A program made the translations under genes and the position numbers. Below, one piece after another: positions 63,997 to 64,000 of a stretch of 64,000 nucleotides of DNA. The number at the start of each line of letters is the position of its first letter. Within the stretch, counting starts at the first letter, position 1. Under the pieces are notes generated by a model that worked only from the letters and a program-made list of their open reading frames with translations, was not told the origin of the DNA and searched no databases. Origin of the DNA: CAVVMA01 sp963788205 (lineage in GTDB: Bacteria; Desulfobacterota; Binatia; Binatales; Binataceae); NCBI GenBank assembly GCA_963788205.1, contig CAWBGG010000002.1:1054001-1118000 (forward strand). The letters are read 5' to 3'.

Positions 63997-64000
63997 CCAA

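Overview
The window is GC-rich (mid-60s % by eye), densely coded Gram-negative-type DNA carrying about 60 protein genes. No rRNA, tRNA, CRISPR array or prophage was recognised. Lipoprotein signals, an outer-membrane efflux remnant, a sigma-54/NtrC network, an A-type haem-copper oxidase and several acyl-CoA-type enzymes suggest a soil-type, respiring, deltaproteobacteria-like lineage. Candidatus Binatota (Desulfobacterota_B) is my best guess, as a weak inference from gene style only.

Layout. 1-7.2 kb holds biosynthesis: a minus-strand run thrB-metF-folE-rpiA-glycerate 2-kinase, then bcp, a lipoprotein hydrolase, hisI and hisG. 7.4-10.3 kb is a small accessory patch: an IS630-family element with both terminal repeats, a UPF0175 antitoxin with a truncated toxin, an Mrr-like nuclease gene cut by an in-frame TAG, and a short copy of the end of the Hsp70 gene. 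10.4-16.5 kb holds a YegD-type Hsp70 and two small acyl-CoA catabolism groups (crotonases, dienelactone hydrolase, carboxymuconolactone decarboxylase-type protein, and a frameshifted hydroxyisobutyrate dehydrogenase-like gene). 16.7-20 kb holds a K+-independent H+-pyrophosphatase with an unusual C-terminal extension of about 180 residues. 20.9-27.1 kb is the classic proteostasis run tig-clpP-clpX-lon-HU.

27.4-40.4 kb is an envelope and regulation block: a Cys-rich exported protein, an old-yellow-enzyme family protein, two related TPR proteins, lipoproteins, two paralogous NtrC-type regulators, a sensor kinase, a 27-residue SEC-C microprotein and a mannose-1-phosphate guanylyltransferase-like gene. 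40.4-46.5 kb has a MocR regulator divergent from a flavin-type (PNPOx-fold) protein, and two divergent sulfatases. 46.5-64 kb looks like an energy and stress island: CoA-transferase, phosphoketolase, acetate kinase, UspA-CBS, GNAT, MBL-fold hydrolase, cytochrome c, APH-AAA kinase, a complete cytochrome oxidase operon, a BCAM0308-like zinc-ribbon protein, UspA and DUF2267. The content recalls the low-oxygen-activated (lxa) locus of Burkholderia cenocepacia.

The most striking unexplained structure is a set of eleven -24/-12 (sigma-54) promoter matches (GG-N10-GC, mostly TGGCAC-type), each just upstream of a gene between 29.9 and 63.4 kb. They tie the TPR and lipoprotein genes, the SEC-C microprotein, the sugar-nucleotide gene, the stress proteins and the cytochrome oxidase into one probable regulon, with the two NtrC-type activators in the middle. 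Four genes carry single-base frameshifts and one an in-frame stop; raw reads are needed to tell assembly error from decay.
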